NCBI GenBank assembly: GCA_035771165.1
Contig: JAWNZC010000320.1
Coordinates: forward strand, 1,449,501 to 1,513,500
Length of the DNA stretch: 64,000 nt
Source of the DNA: Paragorgia papillata
Taxonomy: Eukaryota > Cnidaria > Anthozoa > Scleralcyonacea > Coralliidae
Direction: 5' to 3'
Positions 1 through 9,955 of this stretch are shown in pieces (the stretch's first letter is position 1; every line of letters begins with the position of its first letter). The translations under genes and the position numbers were made by a program. A model generated the notes under the pieces. The model was given only the letters and a program-made list of their open reading frames with translations. It searched no databases and was not told the DNA's origin.

Positions 1-732
1 AATGCTATATGGGGGGGGGGGGGGGTTATCTACTCTGGACCTAAAGACTCCGGTAAGACGTCATGGGCGTCAATCTTTCATCGTATCATTCCCTCCAGTT
101 TCATCGCGTCCATCACAAACGAGCGCCAGTTTAGTGCGGCCATGATCACCGAAACAACTCAGCTGGTATTCGTGGGCGAATGGTCACCGGCAACACTGGA
201 CACCGACCTAGCGAAAACGATTCTTCAAGGCGGCTGGATGGTAACAGCCGTGAAGCACGGGGAGGCGAGATGCGTGATGAACAATAGTCCATTTTACATT
301 ACGACAAACCAAGTTCCACACTTTGGCAAAGACGACGAAAATGTAAAGAGAAGAATCGTTGTGTTTACAACAACCTCCTTGCCTGAAACACAACCAGGAG
401 TCGATCGTTGGATCTTCGATTATGCCATGGACTGTGTTGCGTGGATGGCAAACGAAATCAACCTACATCACGATCTGGTTAACGCTCACGAGCTCTGGTA
501 CGAGCAAGAAAACTCCCGTGATATTACGATCAACAACGACCAAGGAGAAGATCTCTTTGACAGCAACACAATGCAGCACATTTCTCACGCTGATCTCGAA
601 GAATCCATTTCTCCAGCTGCAGAAACGGACGTCATCCACAGAAGTTTCGAAATCGAATTAAACCATCGACGACTCGCCAGAAAAAGACGCACAAAACACG
701 ATGTGCTTTTAAGTTCCGACGAAGAGCCGTAA
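1..732 (+). CDS. SF3 helicase-like protein, 5'-partial
   Basis: The frame is open from base 1, just past a 15-G run, so the N-terminus is missing. Seen: a Walker A loop GPKDSGKTS (bases 37-63), a Walker B-like strand QLVFVGEW with its acidic residue at 178-180, a basic beta-hairpin region (GGWMVTAVKHG), a motif C strand FYITTN (TTN at 301-309) and a VKRR arginine-finger candidate (about 346). Order and spacing fit superfamily 3 helicases, the ring-forming DNA unwinding ATPases used by small DNA viruses and some eukaryotic mobile elements. After the ATPase the protein turns acidic and basic (SSDEEP) and stops at TAA 730-732. The same frame stays open after that stop, so TAA may be a nonsense mutation. 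Whether this is a viral insertion or a transposon gene cannot be told from one domain; the shared terminal repeats with the recombinase element at 5.8-9.2 kb favour a mobile element. Domain call good, origin uncertain. Confidence 0.7.
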   Translation, partial: NAIWGGGGVIYSGPKDSGKTSWASIFHRIIPSSFIASITNERQFSAAMITETTQLVFVGEWSPATLDTDLAKTILQGGWMVTAVKHGEARCVMNNSPFYITTNQVPHFGKDDENVKRRIVVFTTTSLPETQPGVDRWIFDYAMDCVAWMANEINLHHDLVNAHELWYEQENSRDITINNDQGEDLFDSNTMQHISHADLEESISPAAETDVIHRSFEIELNHRRLARKRRTKHDVLLSSDEEP

Positions 733-1568
733 GAAAACGAAGAAGAAGAAGACCTTCTGTTGTCGAGCACTCTCCTCCAGCCATTCATAATCACATCCGA
801 AGAGGCAGACGACGAGGAAAAGACACAAAATGACGATCTTCCACTGGAAGAGGACGACAGACTGTCGACAACGCTTATTCAACCTCTCGTTTCTGAGGAG
901 AATACGGACGACGAAGACAATGAAGAACCTCCCCAGTGCGGACGTCAAAGAAACGACGAGCCACAGACGGCAACGTTCTGGTGTAACACACCCGATAACG
1001 ACGCTCCTGAAGAACATTTTGGCCAAACAGATCATGAAGCGCTGGAAAACGAAAGAGACGCCAACCGGGAACTAATCTGGCCGCGCGTCATGACACCAAG
1101 TTCGTGGGAGTTAAACAGCGCCACCTATGTCAGACGTTCTTCGCTGGCACTGTGACTTGAAAGATGTAGACCGAACTCACGCATTGTCATTTATCTCGAG
1201 GAAAAAGAAGGCTGAGAGAAAGAGAGATCGAAAGGAGAAGGAGTTTTCTAGCGCAGCAGATCCGCACATAGATGCTTGGATGTTGATAATCGGACAGCGA
1301 AGAGAAGTCTTTGACCTGAACGCCTTGTTATCAAGATACAAGAATGTACCAAAATATTTGGACCAATTGCGCAAAATGGTCAACGTCCAGGTGCTGCCTT
1401 GTTCGTGTCCCGTGGCAAAAGCATTTGAAAGATCACGAAAGCAATGAAGACGTAGACGCAGAGCAAGAAAGTAACGATGAGAATGTTGACAGGGAAGGAC
1501 TTCCGCGACAGCCACAATTAAGCTCTCAAACATATTGGACAAAAATAAAGTCCTGGAGGCCGTGGTAG
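733..1568 (+). pseudogene. Broken C-terminal continuation of the SF3 helicase gene
   Basis: Directly after the TAA at 730-732 the same frame continues to 1155 with a strongly acidic stretch (ENEEEED, many D/E). It is followed, in a second frame (1127-1447), by a lysine/arginine-rich segment and then a more ordinary segment (DAWMLIIGQRREVF). A third frame (to 1568) ends with another acidic tail and SWRPW. The pieces follow each other without large gaps, which looks like one gene broken by one stop and two frameshifts, or one with introns I could not place. No known domain was recognised. A polyadenylation signal follows at 1658. Confidence 0.4.
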
Positions 1569-1657
1569 AGGAAATTTTGTTTCCCAATATTGTGTGACTA
1601 CTGACCCGTTGAAGTGGAATTTCTATTGTTTGGATTTTGTTTATATAATTTTGTTTA

Positions 1658-1663
1658 AATAAA
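1658..1663 (+). terminator. AATAAA polyadenylation signal after the helicase gene
   Basis: An AATAAA hexamer lies about 90 bases after the last open frame of the helicase-like gene, in T-rich DNA. It is placed as expected for the 3' end of that transcript. Confidence 0.4.
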
Positions 1664-1728
1664 AGAGAGTAAACTTTGCTTAAACGTACCGCTTCGATAA
1701 ATTGAGTTTATTCTGACTAAAATAATTC

Positions 1729-1773
1729 GGTAAGCCGTGATAACCCGACGGTAGCCCGTTGGTAGCCCGTGGA
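1729..1773 (+). repeat. GGTAGCCCGT iterons at the end of the helicase segment
   Basis: Two clear and two degenerate copies of GGTAGCCCG(T) end in GTGGATTTT, directly before the GATTA satellite. The same motif and the same GTGGATTTT extension recur at 5840-6060 (direct) and 9071-9182 (inverted), at the borders of the tyrosine recombinase element. It therefore looks like a terminal sequence common to both segments. Confidence 0.65.
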
Positions 1774-1779
1774 TTTTCT

Positions 1780-4700
1780 GATTAGATTAGATTAGATAAT
1801 TAGATTAGATTAATAGATTAGATGATTTGATTGAATGATTAGATTAGATTAGATCAATAGATTAGATTAGATGATTAGATTAGATTAGATGATTAGATTA
1901 GATTATAACATTAGTTGATTTGATTAGATGATTTGATTAGATGATTACATTAGATGATTAGATTAGATGACTTGATTCGATGATTAGATTAGATGAATTG
2001 ATTAGGTGATTAGATTAGATGATTGGATTCTAATCTAATCATCTAATCTAATCTAATCATCTAATCTAATCATCTAATCTAATCATCGAATCTAATCATC
2101 TAATATAATCATCTAATCTAGTCATCTAATCTAATCTAATCTAATTATCTAATCTAATGTAATCATCTAATCTAATCATCTAATCTAATAGATAAGATTA
2201 GATGATTAGATTAGATGATTAGATTAGATGATTAGATTAGATGATTAGATTAGATGATTAGATTAGATTAGATGATTAGATGAGATGATTAGATTAGATG
2301 ATTAGATTAGATTAGATAAATAGATTAGATTAATAGATTAGATGATCAGATTAGATTATTAGATTCGATTAGACAGATAGATAAGATTAGATGATTAGAT
2401 TACATTAGATTAGATTAATAGATTAGATGACTAGATTAGATGATTCGATTGTAATCTAATCTAATCTAATCTAATCAAATCTAAAATTATAATCTAATCT
2501 AATAATCTAATCATCTAATATAATCTAATAATCTAATCTACTCATCTAATCTAATCATCTAATCGAATAGATAAGATTAGATGATTAGATTAGATTATTA
2601 GATTAGATTATTTGATTCAATTATTAGATTAGATGATTAGATTAGATTAGATGATTAGATTAGATGATTAGATTAGATTATTAGATTAGATTATTAGATT
2701 AGATTAGATTAGTAGATTAGATAATTAGATTAGATTAGATTAATAGATTAGATGATTGGATTCCAATCTAATCTAATCTTCTAATCTAATCTTCTAATCT
2801 AATCTAATCATCTAACCTAATCATCACATCTAATCATCTAATCTAATCTAATCATCTAATCTAATCATCTAATCTAATAGATAAGATTAGATGATTAGAT
2901 TAGATGATTGGATTAGATTATTAGATTAGATTATTTGATTCAATTATTAGATTAGATGATTAGATTAGATTAGATTAGATTAGATAATTAGATTAGATTA
3001 GATTATTAGATTAGATTATTAGATTAGATTAGATTATTAGATTAGATGATTAGATTAGATTATTTTATTCAAATATTAGATTATATGATTAGATTAGATT
3101 AGATAATTAGATTAGATTAATAGATTAGATGATTAGATTAGATGATTCCATTCTAATCTAATCTAATCTAATCATCTAATGGAACCGAATAATCTAATCT
3201 AATCATCTAATCTAATCATCTAATCAAATCATCTAATCTAATCATCTAATCTTATCTATTAGATTAGATGATCAGATTAGGTTAATAGATTAGATTAGAT
3301 AGATTAGATAGATTAGATAGATTAGATGATTGCATTAGATGATTAGATTAGATTATTAGATTAGATTATTAGATTAGATTATTTGATTCAATTATTAGAT
3401 TAGATGATTAGATTAGATGATTAGATTAGATTAGATTATTAGATTAGATTATTAGATTATATGATTAGATTAGATTAGATAATTAGATTAGATTAATAGA
3501 TTAGATGATTAGATTAGATGATTCGATTCTAATCTAATCTAATCTAATCTATTCTAATCATCTAATCTAATCTAATCTAAAAATCTAATCTAATCATCTA
3601 ATCTAATCATCTAATCTAATCCTCTAATCTAATCATCTAATCTAATCATCTAATATAATCATCTAATATAATCATCTAATATAATCATCTAATATAATCA
3701 TCTAATATAATCATCTAATATAATCATCTAATATAATCATCTAATATAATAGATAAGATTAGATGATTAGATTAGATGATTAGATTAGATTAGATTAGAT
3801 TATTAGATTAGATTATTTGCTTCAATTATTAGATTAGATGATTAGATTAGATGATTAGATTATATTAGATTATTAGATTAGATTATTAGATTACATGAAT
3901 AGCTTAGATGATTAGATTAGATTATTAGATTAGATTATTAGATTAGATGAATAGATTAGATGATTAGATTAGATTAGATGATTAGATTAGATGATTAGAT
4001 TAGGTTATTAGATTAGAATATTAGATTAGATTAGATGATTAGATTAGATTAGATTAGATGACTTGATTAAATGATTAGATTAGATGACTTGATTAGGTGA
4101 TTAGATTAGATGATTCCATTCTAATCTAATCTAATCTAATCTAATCTAATCATCTTAACTAATCATCTAATGGAACCGAATCATCTAATCTAATCATATA
4201 ATCTTATCATCTAATCTAATCATCTCATCTAATCTATTCATCTAATGTAATCATCTAATGTAATCGTCTAATCTAATCATCTAATCTAATCATCTAATCT
4301 AATCATCTAATCTAATCATCTAATCTAATCATTGAATCTAATCATCTAATCTAATAATCTAATATTATCTATTAGATTAGATGATTAGATTAGATGATTA
4401 GATTAGATGATTAGATTAGATTAGATTAGATTAGATTAGATTAGATTAGATTAGATTAGATTAGATTAAATTAGATTAGATTAGATTAGACATATGAAAT
4501 GATTAGATTATTAGATTAGATTATTAGATTAGATTAGATTAGATGATTAGATTAGATGATTAGATTAGACGATTAGATTAGATGATTAGATTAGATTAGA
4601 TTAGATGATTAGATTAGATTATTAGATTATATTAGATTAGATTAGATGATTAGATTAGATTATTAGATTAGATTATTAGATTCAATGTTTAGATTAGATG

Positions 4701-5009
4701 ATTAGTTTAGATGATTCGATTCGATTTGATAGATTAGATGATTAGATTAGAATATTAGTTTAGATTATTAGATTAGATTAGATGATTAGATTAGATTAGA
4801 TTAGATGATTAGATTACATTAGATTAATAGATTAGATTATTTGATTCAATGAATAGATTAGATGAATAGATTAGATTATATGACTAGATTAGACTAGATG
4901 ATTAGATTAGATGATTAGATGATTAGATTAGATGATTAGATTCGATTAGATAGATAGATAGATTAGATTAATAGATTAGATGATTAGATTAGATGATTAG
5001 ATTAGATTA
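1780..5009. repeat. GATTA/AGATGATT satellite with alternating strand polarity
   Basis: About 3.2 kb built of 5-mers (GATTA) and 8-mers (AGATGATT). Blocks reading GATTAG on the + strand (about 1780-2028, 2191-2450, 2573-2762, 2881-3151, 3257-3527, 3751-4117, 4371-5009) alternate with blocks reading CTAATC (about 2029-2190, 2451-2572, 2763-2880, 3152-3256, 3528-3750, 4118-4370). Most CTAATC-to-GATTAG switches pass through a similar junction (CTAATAGATAAGATTAG), and the opposite ones through GATT-C/G-GATTCTAATC. The array can fold into several 200-500 bp hairpins. No coding capacity. Confidence 0.9.
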
Positions 5010-5788
5010 CAGATCACATTAAACATTTAGTGTCGTCAAGCTATGGAGTTCTATCAACCTCACGTAAATTACGGAAGATGACTCCACAGAAAGTAAAGAA
5101 GCAATTAGTAGAAAGTCTTGTTCTTTCCAGATTAGAATACAATGATATCGTTTGCCATTCTCTTCCTGCATATCTACAGAAAAAACATCCGAAAATGCTG
5201 CCGCGAGCTTCGTGATTAACAAGTATTCAACCGAAAAAGATATGCTCAAATTAGGCTGGCTCCCTATCAATGAAAGAGTTCAATTCCATTTAGTAAACTA
5301 AGCGCTCATCAAGCCATCCACAATCCATTTTGGCCAGACTATCTTCACTTAACGATGCACGAACCCAAGATGCTCTTGAGTTCAAGCGCTGCACCACAAG
5401 TACACATTCCCCGAATAAAGGGAACCTTCCAAGACTCTGTATAGAAACTTTTGAATGAACTCCCTGTAGATGTAAGATTATGTGCTGATTTTAAATCATA
5501 CAACCGACAAGTGAAACAAATCTTATTGACACAAGCAAAACTGCGTATTAACGAATAATTTCATAGGTGCATGTTTGCAATTTCTTATATGTGTAAATTG
5601 TTCTAAGTCTTTCTTATTCATATATCTATTTATACACCTTTCTATATATTTATTTACACATTTAATATTTTGAACATTTACATATACGGGTTTTTTTTAT
5701 TTTCTATTTCTTTTTTATCCTTCACAAATGTAAAGCTACCTTGTAGAGATGTTGTCAATAAATCATTATTATTATTATTATTATTACT
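5010..5788 (+). pseudogene. 5'-truncated non-LTR retrotransposon (3' end of ORF2)
   Basis: The conceptual reading in pieces gives YGVLSTSRKL, KKQLVESLVLSRLEYNDIV and LPAYLQKK, then after a frameshift near 5210 LKLGWLPINER, FNELPVDVR and a stop at about 5558. This is the C-terminal tail typical of CR1/L2-like LINE ORF2 proteins, downstream of the reverse transcriptase. It is followed by an AT-rich 3' UTR with AATAAA (5757-5762) and an (ATT)n tail (5764-5788), after which GATTA satellite resumes for about 20 bases. A dead, 5'-truncated LINE thus sits inside the satellite. Family recognised from protein style, not by search. Confidence 0.65.
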
Positions 5789-5803
5789 ATTAGATTAGAT
5801 GAT

Positions 5804-6105
5804 TAATTTATTCAGATTATCATAGAGCTCAGTAGCCGGTGGTAGCCCGTCGGTAGCCCGTCGGTAGCCCGTGGATTTTAATAGGTTTATATAGGGTAGC
5901 CCGTAGCCCGTGATTGTGAATACAAAATAAGTTTCAGGTGATTTGCATAAACCTAATTTATTCAGATTATCATAGAGCTCGGTAGCCCGTGGTAGCCCGT
6001 CGGTAGCCCGTGGATTTTAATAGGTTTATATAGGGTAGCCCGTAGCTCGTGATTGTGAATATAAAATAAGTTTCAGGTGATTTGCATAAACCTAATTTAT
6101 TCTAG
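5804..6105 (+). repeat. Left iteron block, two tandem units
   Basis: Two units begin TAATTTATTCAGATTATC (about 5804 and 5954), with a partial third at 6093. Each unit carries three to four GGTAGCCCG(T/TC) iterons, then GGATTTTAATAGGTTTATATAGG and two more iteron-like copies. Their inverted counterpart is at 9071-9190. Reiterated short motifs of this kind could be binding sites for the recombinase's DNA-binding domains or for a replication initiator. Confidence 0.7.
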
Positions 6106-6641
6106 ATTACCGGCTACCATAGCTGGTATATCCGTTCCTGGGTGTTTTCCGTCTTTCAGATTCTAATTTTAACTAAAAAAACACATGTCACTCACGTGAA
6201 CATGCAGTTTCGTTGATGCAATGCAGCTAATTAAGATGAGATTCGATTAAGCAACTAGGCTGGGTATGACATATGTGTGTCATAAATGTGTCGTAAGGCG
6301 GCTGCCAGTGCGCCTTTAATATGCCTTCGACTCTGACACTTGATTATTATTTAGTATGTAAATTGCTCTTGAAAAGTCCCTTGTGGGAAGAAGTAATTAA
6401 ATTTGTAAATTGTGAAACTATTTGTTCCCATTGTCGTAGCGGATAGAGCTTGGTTAATATACATGCATGGGACCCGTGCATTGTAGTCGAGTGACATGTA
6501 CGCTTGCTTACCAAATCATTTGTTAAATCGAAAAGTCCCACACGGAAATTAATTGTCAACGATCGTGGGTGCAAAATATTTAAGATTGTGCTGGGAAAAC
6601 AGACGTCATTTCTCTTCCCAACGAATTCAGTTTACTGTTAA

Positions 6642-8333
6642 ATGCTACGGGCACATGCTGCTCTTGATTGGAAGTCCTTTACAGGGGCTTTCAACAAACC
6701 GCGAAGACTCCATGTTGAAAAGGACGAGCACGGCTTAGATCGGTGTCCCGTGCCGGTATGCGATCATCCTGGTTTTGCAAGTCGACCAGGCTGTCGAAAG
6801 CATGTAAATGTGAAACATCCGTGGTATAAATACTTCGACGAGAAACCACAAATCGTGTCAAGTCAAGTGAAAGAAAAGACCGAGGTTAAGTGGACGAGGA
6901 ACAAACTGACACTACCTTGCTGTTCGGTCGAAAATGAATTCTCTCGCTCATTTTCGCTTTGGTTACAGAGCACTGCAGGTGGAGGCAAAGCCGAAAAGCA
7001 AGCGGACATCTCGGTCACGCGAGCCCTTAAATTCATTAAATTTTGTTGTTTACAGTCGGGAGAAGACGAATCGACCGTTCTGTTGACTGTACAAATCATC
7101 GATTACTTTCTCGGCTTTTCCAAACTCTTAACCGATTTCCTTGACCATCTCCAGTTGTCCTTGAAAATGGGTCAATCTGGTCAACTAGGCTACGTATCAA
7201 GTTTTTCGGAACTTCTCGATTTTCGTAAGTTTAATTCCCCGCCGGGATCCGTGCTACAGAATTTTTCGGTAACAGAAGTATACATAAAACGGGCGAAGAA
7301 GTGCCTGGCAAAACAAATGCGATCCCACTGGACCACCGACCTTGATATTGAAACGCTCGAGTCCAGACGAAGCTGGGCTTCCTTGAGCGAGTTGCAGACG
7401 GTGATCCCCTTTCACATTGCTCGTTACAAGGAGATTTTGGAAGAGTGTAAGAAACGATCGACTCTTGTAAGTTCAACAAACTTGACATTTGCAACGCGAT
7501 TCCTCGCGGTGTTTATGTTTGTTAAGGTAAAGGGATGTCGACCGATGACCTACCTACACTTGACCGTTAACATGTTTGAAAGCGCTAAAATGAATGGCGG
7601 GATGGTTGACCAGACTAGATTTAAAACAGCGAAAAAGTACGGGTTCAATTCCCTATATTTTGACAAAATCAGCCTGGGAATTGTCGACGACTACGTTCGG
7701 TATGTAAGACCACTACTGCAACCAAAATGCGAGTACTTGCTCGTAAATCGTAACGGTGCGCAATTTCAGAAACTCACTGAACTCCTAAGCATTCTAGTCT
7801 TTCAGGCAATCGGAAAGTACATTCATCCGACAAGATATAGGCAAATAATAGAAACCGAAAGTGTAGTTGCGTTGGACGTGGAGGAGCAGAAGATGGTGTC
7901 TGAGGATCAGAAACACAGTTCGAACGTCGCCAAAGTGCATTACCAGAAGTTGCGCTCGCGAGAGGTTGCCATCAGAGGAAGAACATGCATGGAAAAGTTG
8001 CGCGGGATCGAAGGAGAAGTTATGGACACTTGCGTTGAGCAGTTGAAAGCAGAACGTATCGACATCACCGGCAGCGATCGCAGTGATTGCAGCGACAGTG
8101 AAAAAGAACTTGAACTTGTCAGCAGAGAAGCGATGTGTCTGCAAGAGCCAACACCGCGAAAACGAAAAGAACCCGTGAGGTTTACCAAACAAGAAGACGA
8201 TTTTATAAGAAGGGGCTTGGAAAAGTTCGGACCACGGTGGTCGGCTATCTTACGTCATCCTGACTATGATTTCCATTCTGGCAGAGAAGCAAGAACACTA
8301 AGGATGCGAGCGATCGCCATAAAATTATTGTAA
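6642..8333 (+). CDS. Zinc finger-tyrosine recombinase-Myb/SANT protein (Crypton-like), intact
   Basis: A 563-aa uninterrupted protein; an in-frame TAA directly precedes the ATG. N-terminus: a C2H2-type finger C35-x4-C40-x13-H54-x4-H59. Middle: an alpha-helical region, then a tyrosine recombinase catalytic domain with R300 (GCRPMTYLHLT), K328 (RFKTAKKYG), H395-x2-R398 (HPTRYRQIIE), H425 (QKHSS) and the candidate nucleophile Y434 (VHYQKL), nine residues after H425 as usual in this superfamily. The C-terminus has a basic RKRKE stretch and a Myb/SANT-like domain (about 513-557: RFTKQEDDF, GPRWSAIL, RTLRMRA) of the telobox-like type. All catalytic residues are present, so the enzyme could be active. 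Role: site-specific DNA cutting and joining through a 3'-phosphotyrosine, probably moving the element. AATAAA follows at 8364. Tyrosine recombinase call from motif spacing; family name Crypton is inference. Confidence 0.75.
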   Translation: MLRAHAALDWKSFTGAFNKPRRLHVEKDEHGLDRCPVPVCDHPGFASRPGCRKHVNVKHPWYKYFDEKPQIVSSQVKEKTEVKWTRNKLTLPCCSVENEFSRSFSLWLQSTAGGGKAEKQADISVTRALKFIKFCCLQSGEDESTVLLTVQIIDYFLGFSKLLTDFLDHLQLSLKMGQSGQLGYVSSFSELLDFRKFNSPPGSVLQNFSVTEVYIKRAKKCLAKQMRSHWTTDLDIETLESRRSWASLSELQTVIPFHIARYKEILEECKKRSTLVSSTNLTFATRFLAVFMFVKVKGCRPMTYLHLTVNMFESAKMNGGMVDQTRFKTAKKYGFNSLYFDKISLGIVDDYVRYVRPLLQPKCEYLLVNRNGAQFQKLTELLSILVFQAIGKYIHPTRYRQIIETESVVALDVEEQKMVSEDQKHSSNVAKVHYQKLRSREVAIRGRTCMEKLRGIEGEVMDTCVEQLKAERIDITGSDRSDCSDSEKELELVSREAMCLQEPTPRKRKEPVRFTKQEDDFIRRGLEKFGPRWSAILRHPDYDFHSGREARTLRMRAIAIKLL

Positions 8334-8363
8334 CAAATGATCTGATAGAACGTTGAAATGATA

Positions 8364-8369
8364 AATAAA
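8364..8369 (+). terminator. AATAAA polyadenylation signal of the recombinase gene
   Basis: An AATAAA hexamer about 30 bases after the TAA stop of the recombinase gene, in A-rich DNA. From here to 8811 I see only AT-rich noncoding sequence. Confidence 0.5.
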
Positions 8370-8813
8370 ATAAACATTAGAAAATATCTAACACTAGAAT
8401 CTTTTGTTTTTAAGGGATCTGTTGAACAAAAGTTAATGAGAACGGCGAGAATAATAATATGAGCAACAGAATGTTAAATATACCTTACATATACGATGAT
8501 ACAGCCGCTTTAATTTTCTTTCGAATATAAGAATAAAATGGTCTTTAGTTTCGCTCGTTCTATTTTGTTTTCATTGAGTGAGGTGGCCTGGATTTTCCCC
8601 AACAACGATGCAAATATACACCCATCAAATTAAAAACCAAAACAATTTCGATTCAGAGCGTCTAAAGAACACAATATTCATAAACGATATCAATTGCTTT
8701 ATCAGTTCGTCAAAAACACAGCGCGAATTTATAAGCTATATATATATATAAGTGAGTTTTGGTTCACGAAATGTTAGAGAGTGCTCAATACCATATATAG
8801 ATAGAGCAAAATA

Positions 8814-9024
8814 CAAAGTATGAAGTAAAGTTTTACCTTAAAGTCTTCGCTACCAGAGGTTTCACCCTAAACGGGATCTTCAGGCGACTGAAAAATATCG
8901 GTTAGTGGGCTGCTTAAATGCGTTAGTTGGGGCGTGGGTGTGGGCGTCGAAACGTCCGGCGCATTCATTTGGAGCGTGGGTGTGGTAGCGAAGACTTTAA
9001 GGTAAAACTATACTTCATACTTTG
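8814..9024. mobile_element. MITE with 44-bp inverted ends and TA duplication
   Basis: Bases 8812-8855 and 8983-9026 are inverted repeats with one mismatch (CAAAGTATGAAGT outermost), flanked by TA on both sides. This fits a Tc1/mariner-type non-autonomous element of 211 bp. It lies inside the recombinase element, between its gene and its right iterons, so it is a later insertion. Confidence 0.75.
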
Positions 9025-9070
9025 TATATATATATATATGCATGAAAACCAGAGCAAATAATATGTAAAT

Positions 9071-9190
9071 TACAACTGAAACTTATTTTATATTCACAAT
9101 CACGGGCTACGGGCTACCCTATATAAACCTATTAAAATCCACGGGCTACCGACGGGCTACCACGGGCTACCACGGGCTACCGACCTCTAT
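9071..9190 (-). repeat. Right inverted iteron block
   Basis: On the minus strand this reads GGTAGCCCGT copies, then GTGGATTTTAATAGGTTT, TATATAGGGTAGCCCG and GATTGTGAATATAAAATAAG, matching the left block at 5804-6085 in inverted orientation over about 115 bp. Confidence 0.75.
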
Positions 9191-9449
9191 GGTAGTCGTC
9201 AGCCGAAAACGATATCTAGAAGTAACTTTTACTTTGTCTTAGTGTTTCGGTTATATCTCTTAAAATGTGAAGGTATTCATGGCACGTACATTTAATAACA
9301 TATCCATGCATGACTATAATCTTTTGATAGCGCTGTGCCTCGTATTTGTTTAAAAAATGCTTGCAAACTTTGGCAGATTAAACAAATGTTCCTTTTCAAT
9401 GCCGAACGAAATCGTTATCAGTAAAGAGGAACTACGACTTTCTATTTTA

Positions 9450-9661
9450 GGAACTTATAGTTCCTTTTAAAGGAACAAAAGTACCCATTTGCGGAACTGT
9501 ACGTTCCCAAAGGGAGAACGCATGCTTGTTCCGCTTTCAAACAGCGGAACCAACCGTTCCTAATTTGGAAAGGAGAACGACTTGTTCCTTTTCGATCCAT
9601 TCCCATTGGGAAACGGACCAAACAATTGTGTTCCCAAAGTAATGTCGGAACTAAAAGTTCC
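9450..9661. repeat. Cluster of GGAAC-N5-GTTCC palindromes
   Basis: Exact GGAAC-N5-GTTCC occurs at 9450-9464, 9493-9507, 9546-9560 and 9647-9661. Near copies are AGAAC-N5-GTTCC (9574-9588) and GAAC-N8-GTTCC (9516-9532). Intervening GTTCC...GGAAC pairs also form short hairpins. The cluster is non-coding. No protein is known to me that binds this spacing, so it is reported only as structure. Confidence 0.7.
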
Positions 9662-9894
9662 GCTTGACATAGTACCGAAAATCAAAACAAAGCTTAGCGG
9701 CTTCCAAAGTCGAATTTAAACTCCACTCTCATTTGACTGGTGGGGCATCCGATTTTGTGCTTGATCGATAATCGAAATCACAATGGACCACTTTACCATT
9801 TGTAACGATGGTTTTATCAATAGTTCTCTGAGACAGCTATTCTATAGCTTAGAACAATGAAACTAAAACGAACAAATTTAAGGAGACGGTGATG

Positions 9895-9896
<2 letters not shown>

Positions 9897-9955
<59 letters not shown>

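Larger units (their letters stand above)
5804..9200 (+). mobile_element. Crypton-like tyrosine recombinase element with inverted iteron ends
   Basis: A 3.4-kb segment bounded on the left by about two copies of an iteron-bearing 140-150 bp block (5804-6105) and on the right by the inverted counterpart (9071-9190). Between them is a single intact gene for a zinc finger-tyrosine recombinase-Myb protein (6642-8333). Both ends share GGTAGCCCGT iterons, GTGGATTTTAATAGG, TATATAGGGTAGCCCG and the CACAATC/GATTGTG flank. Known Cryptons encode tyrosine recombinases but usually lack long TIRs, so the inverted ends are unusual. No TSD was identified, and the outer limits are approximate. Confidence 0.6.

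Noticed and set aside
1..1568. Intact endogenous small DNA virus
   Set aside because: Only a helicase domain is seen, with no capsid gene, and the downstream part is broken; shared iterons with a recombinase element make a mobile element more likely.
1780..5009. Telomere repeat array
   Set aside because: The unit is GATTA/AGATGATT, not TTAGGG, and the orientation alternates; no terminal position is evident.
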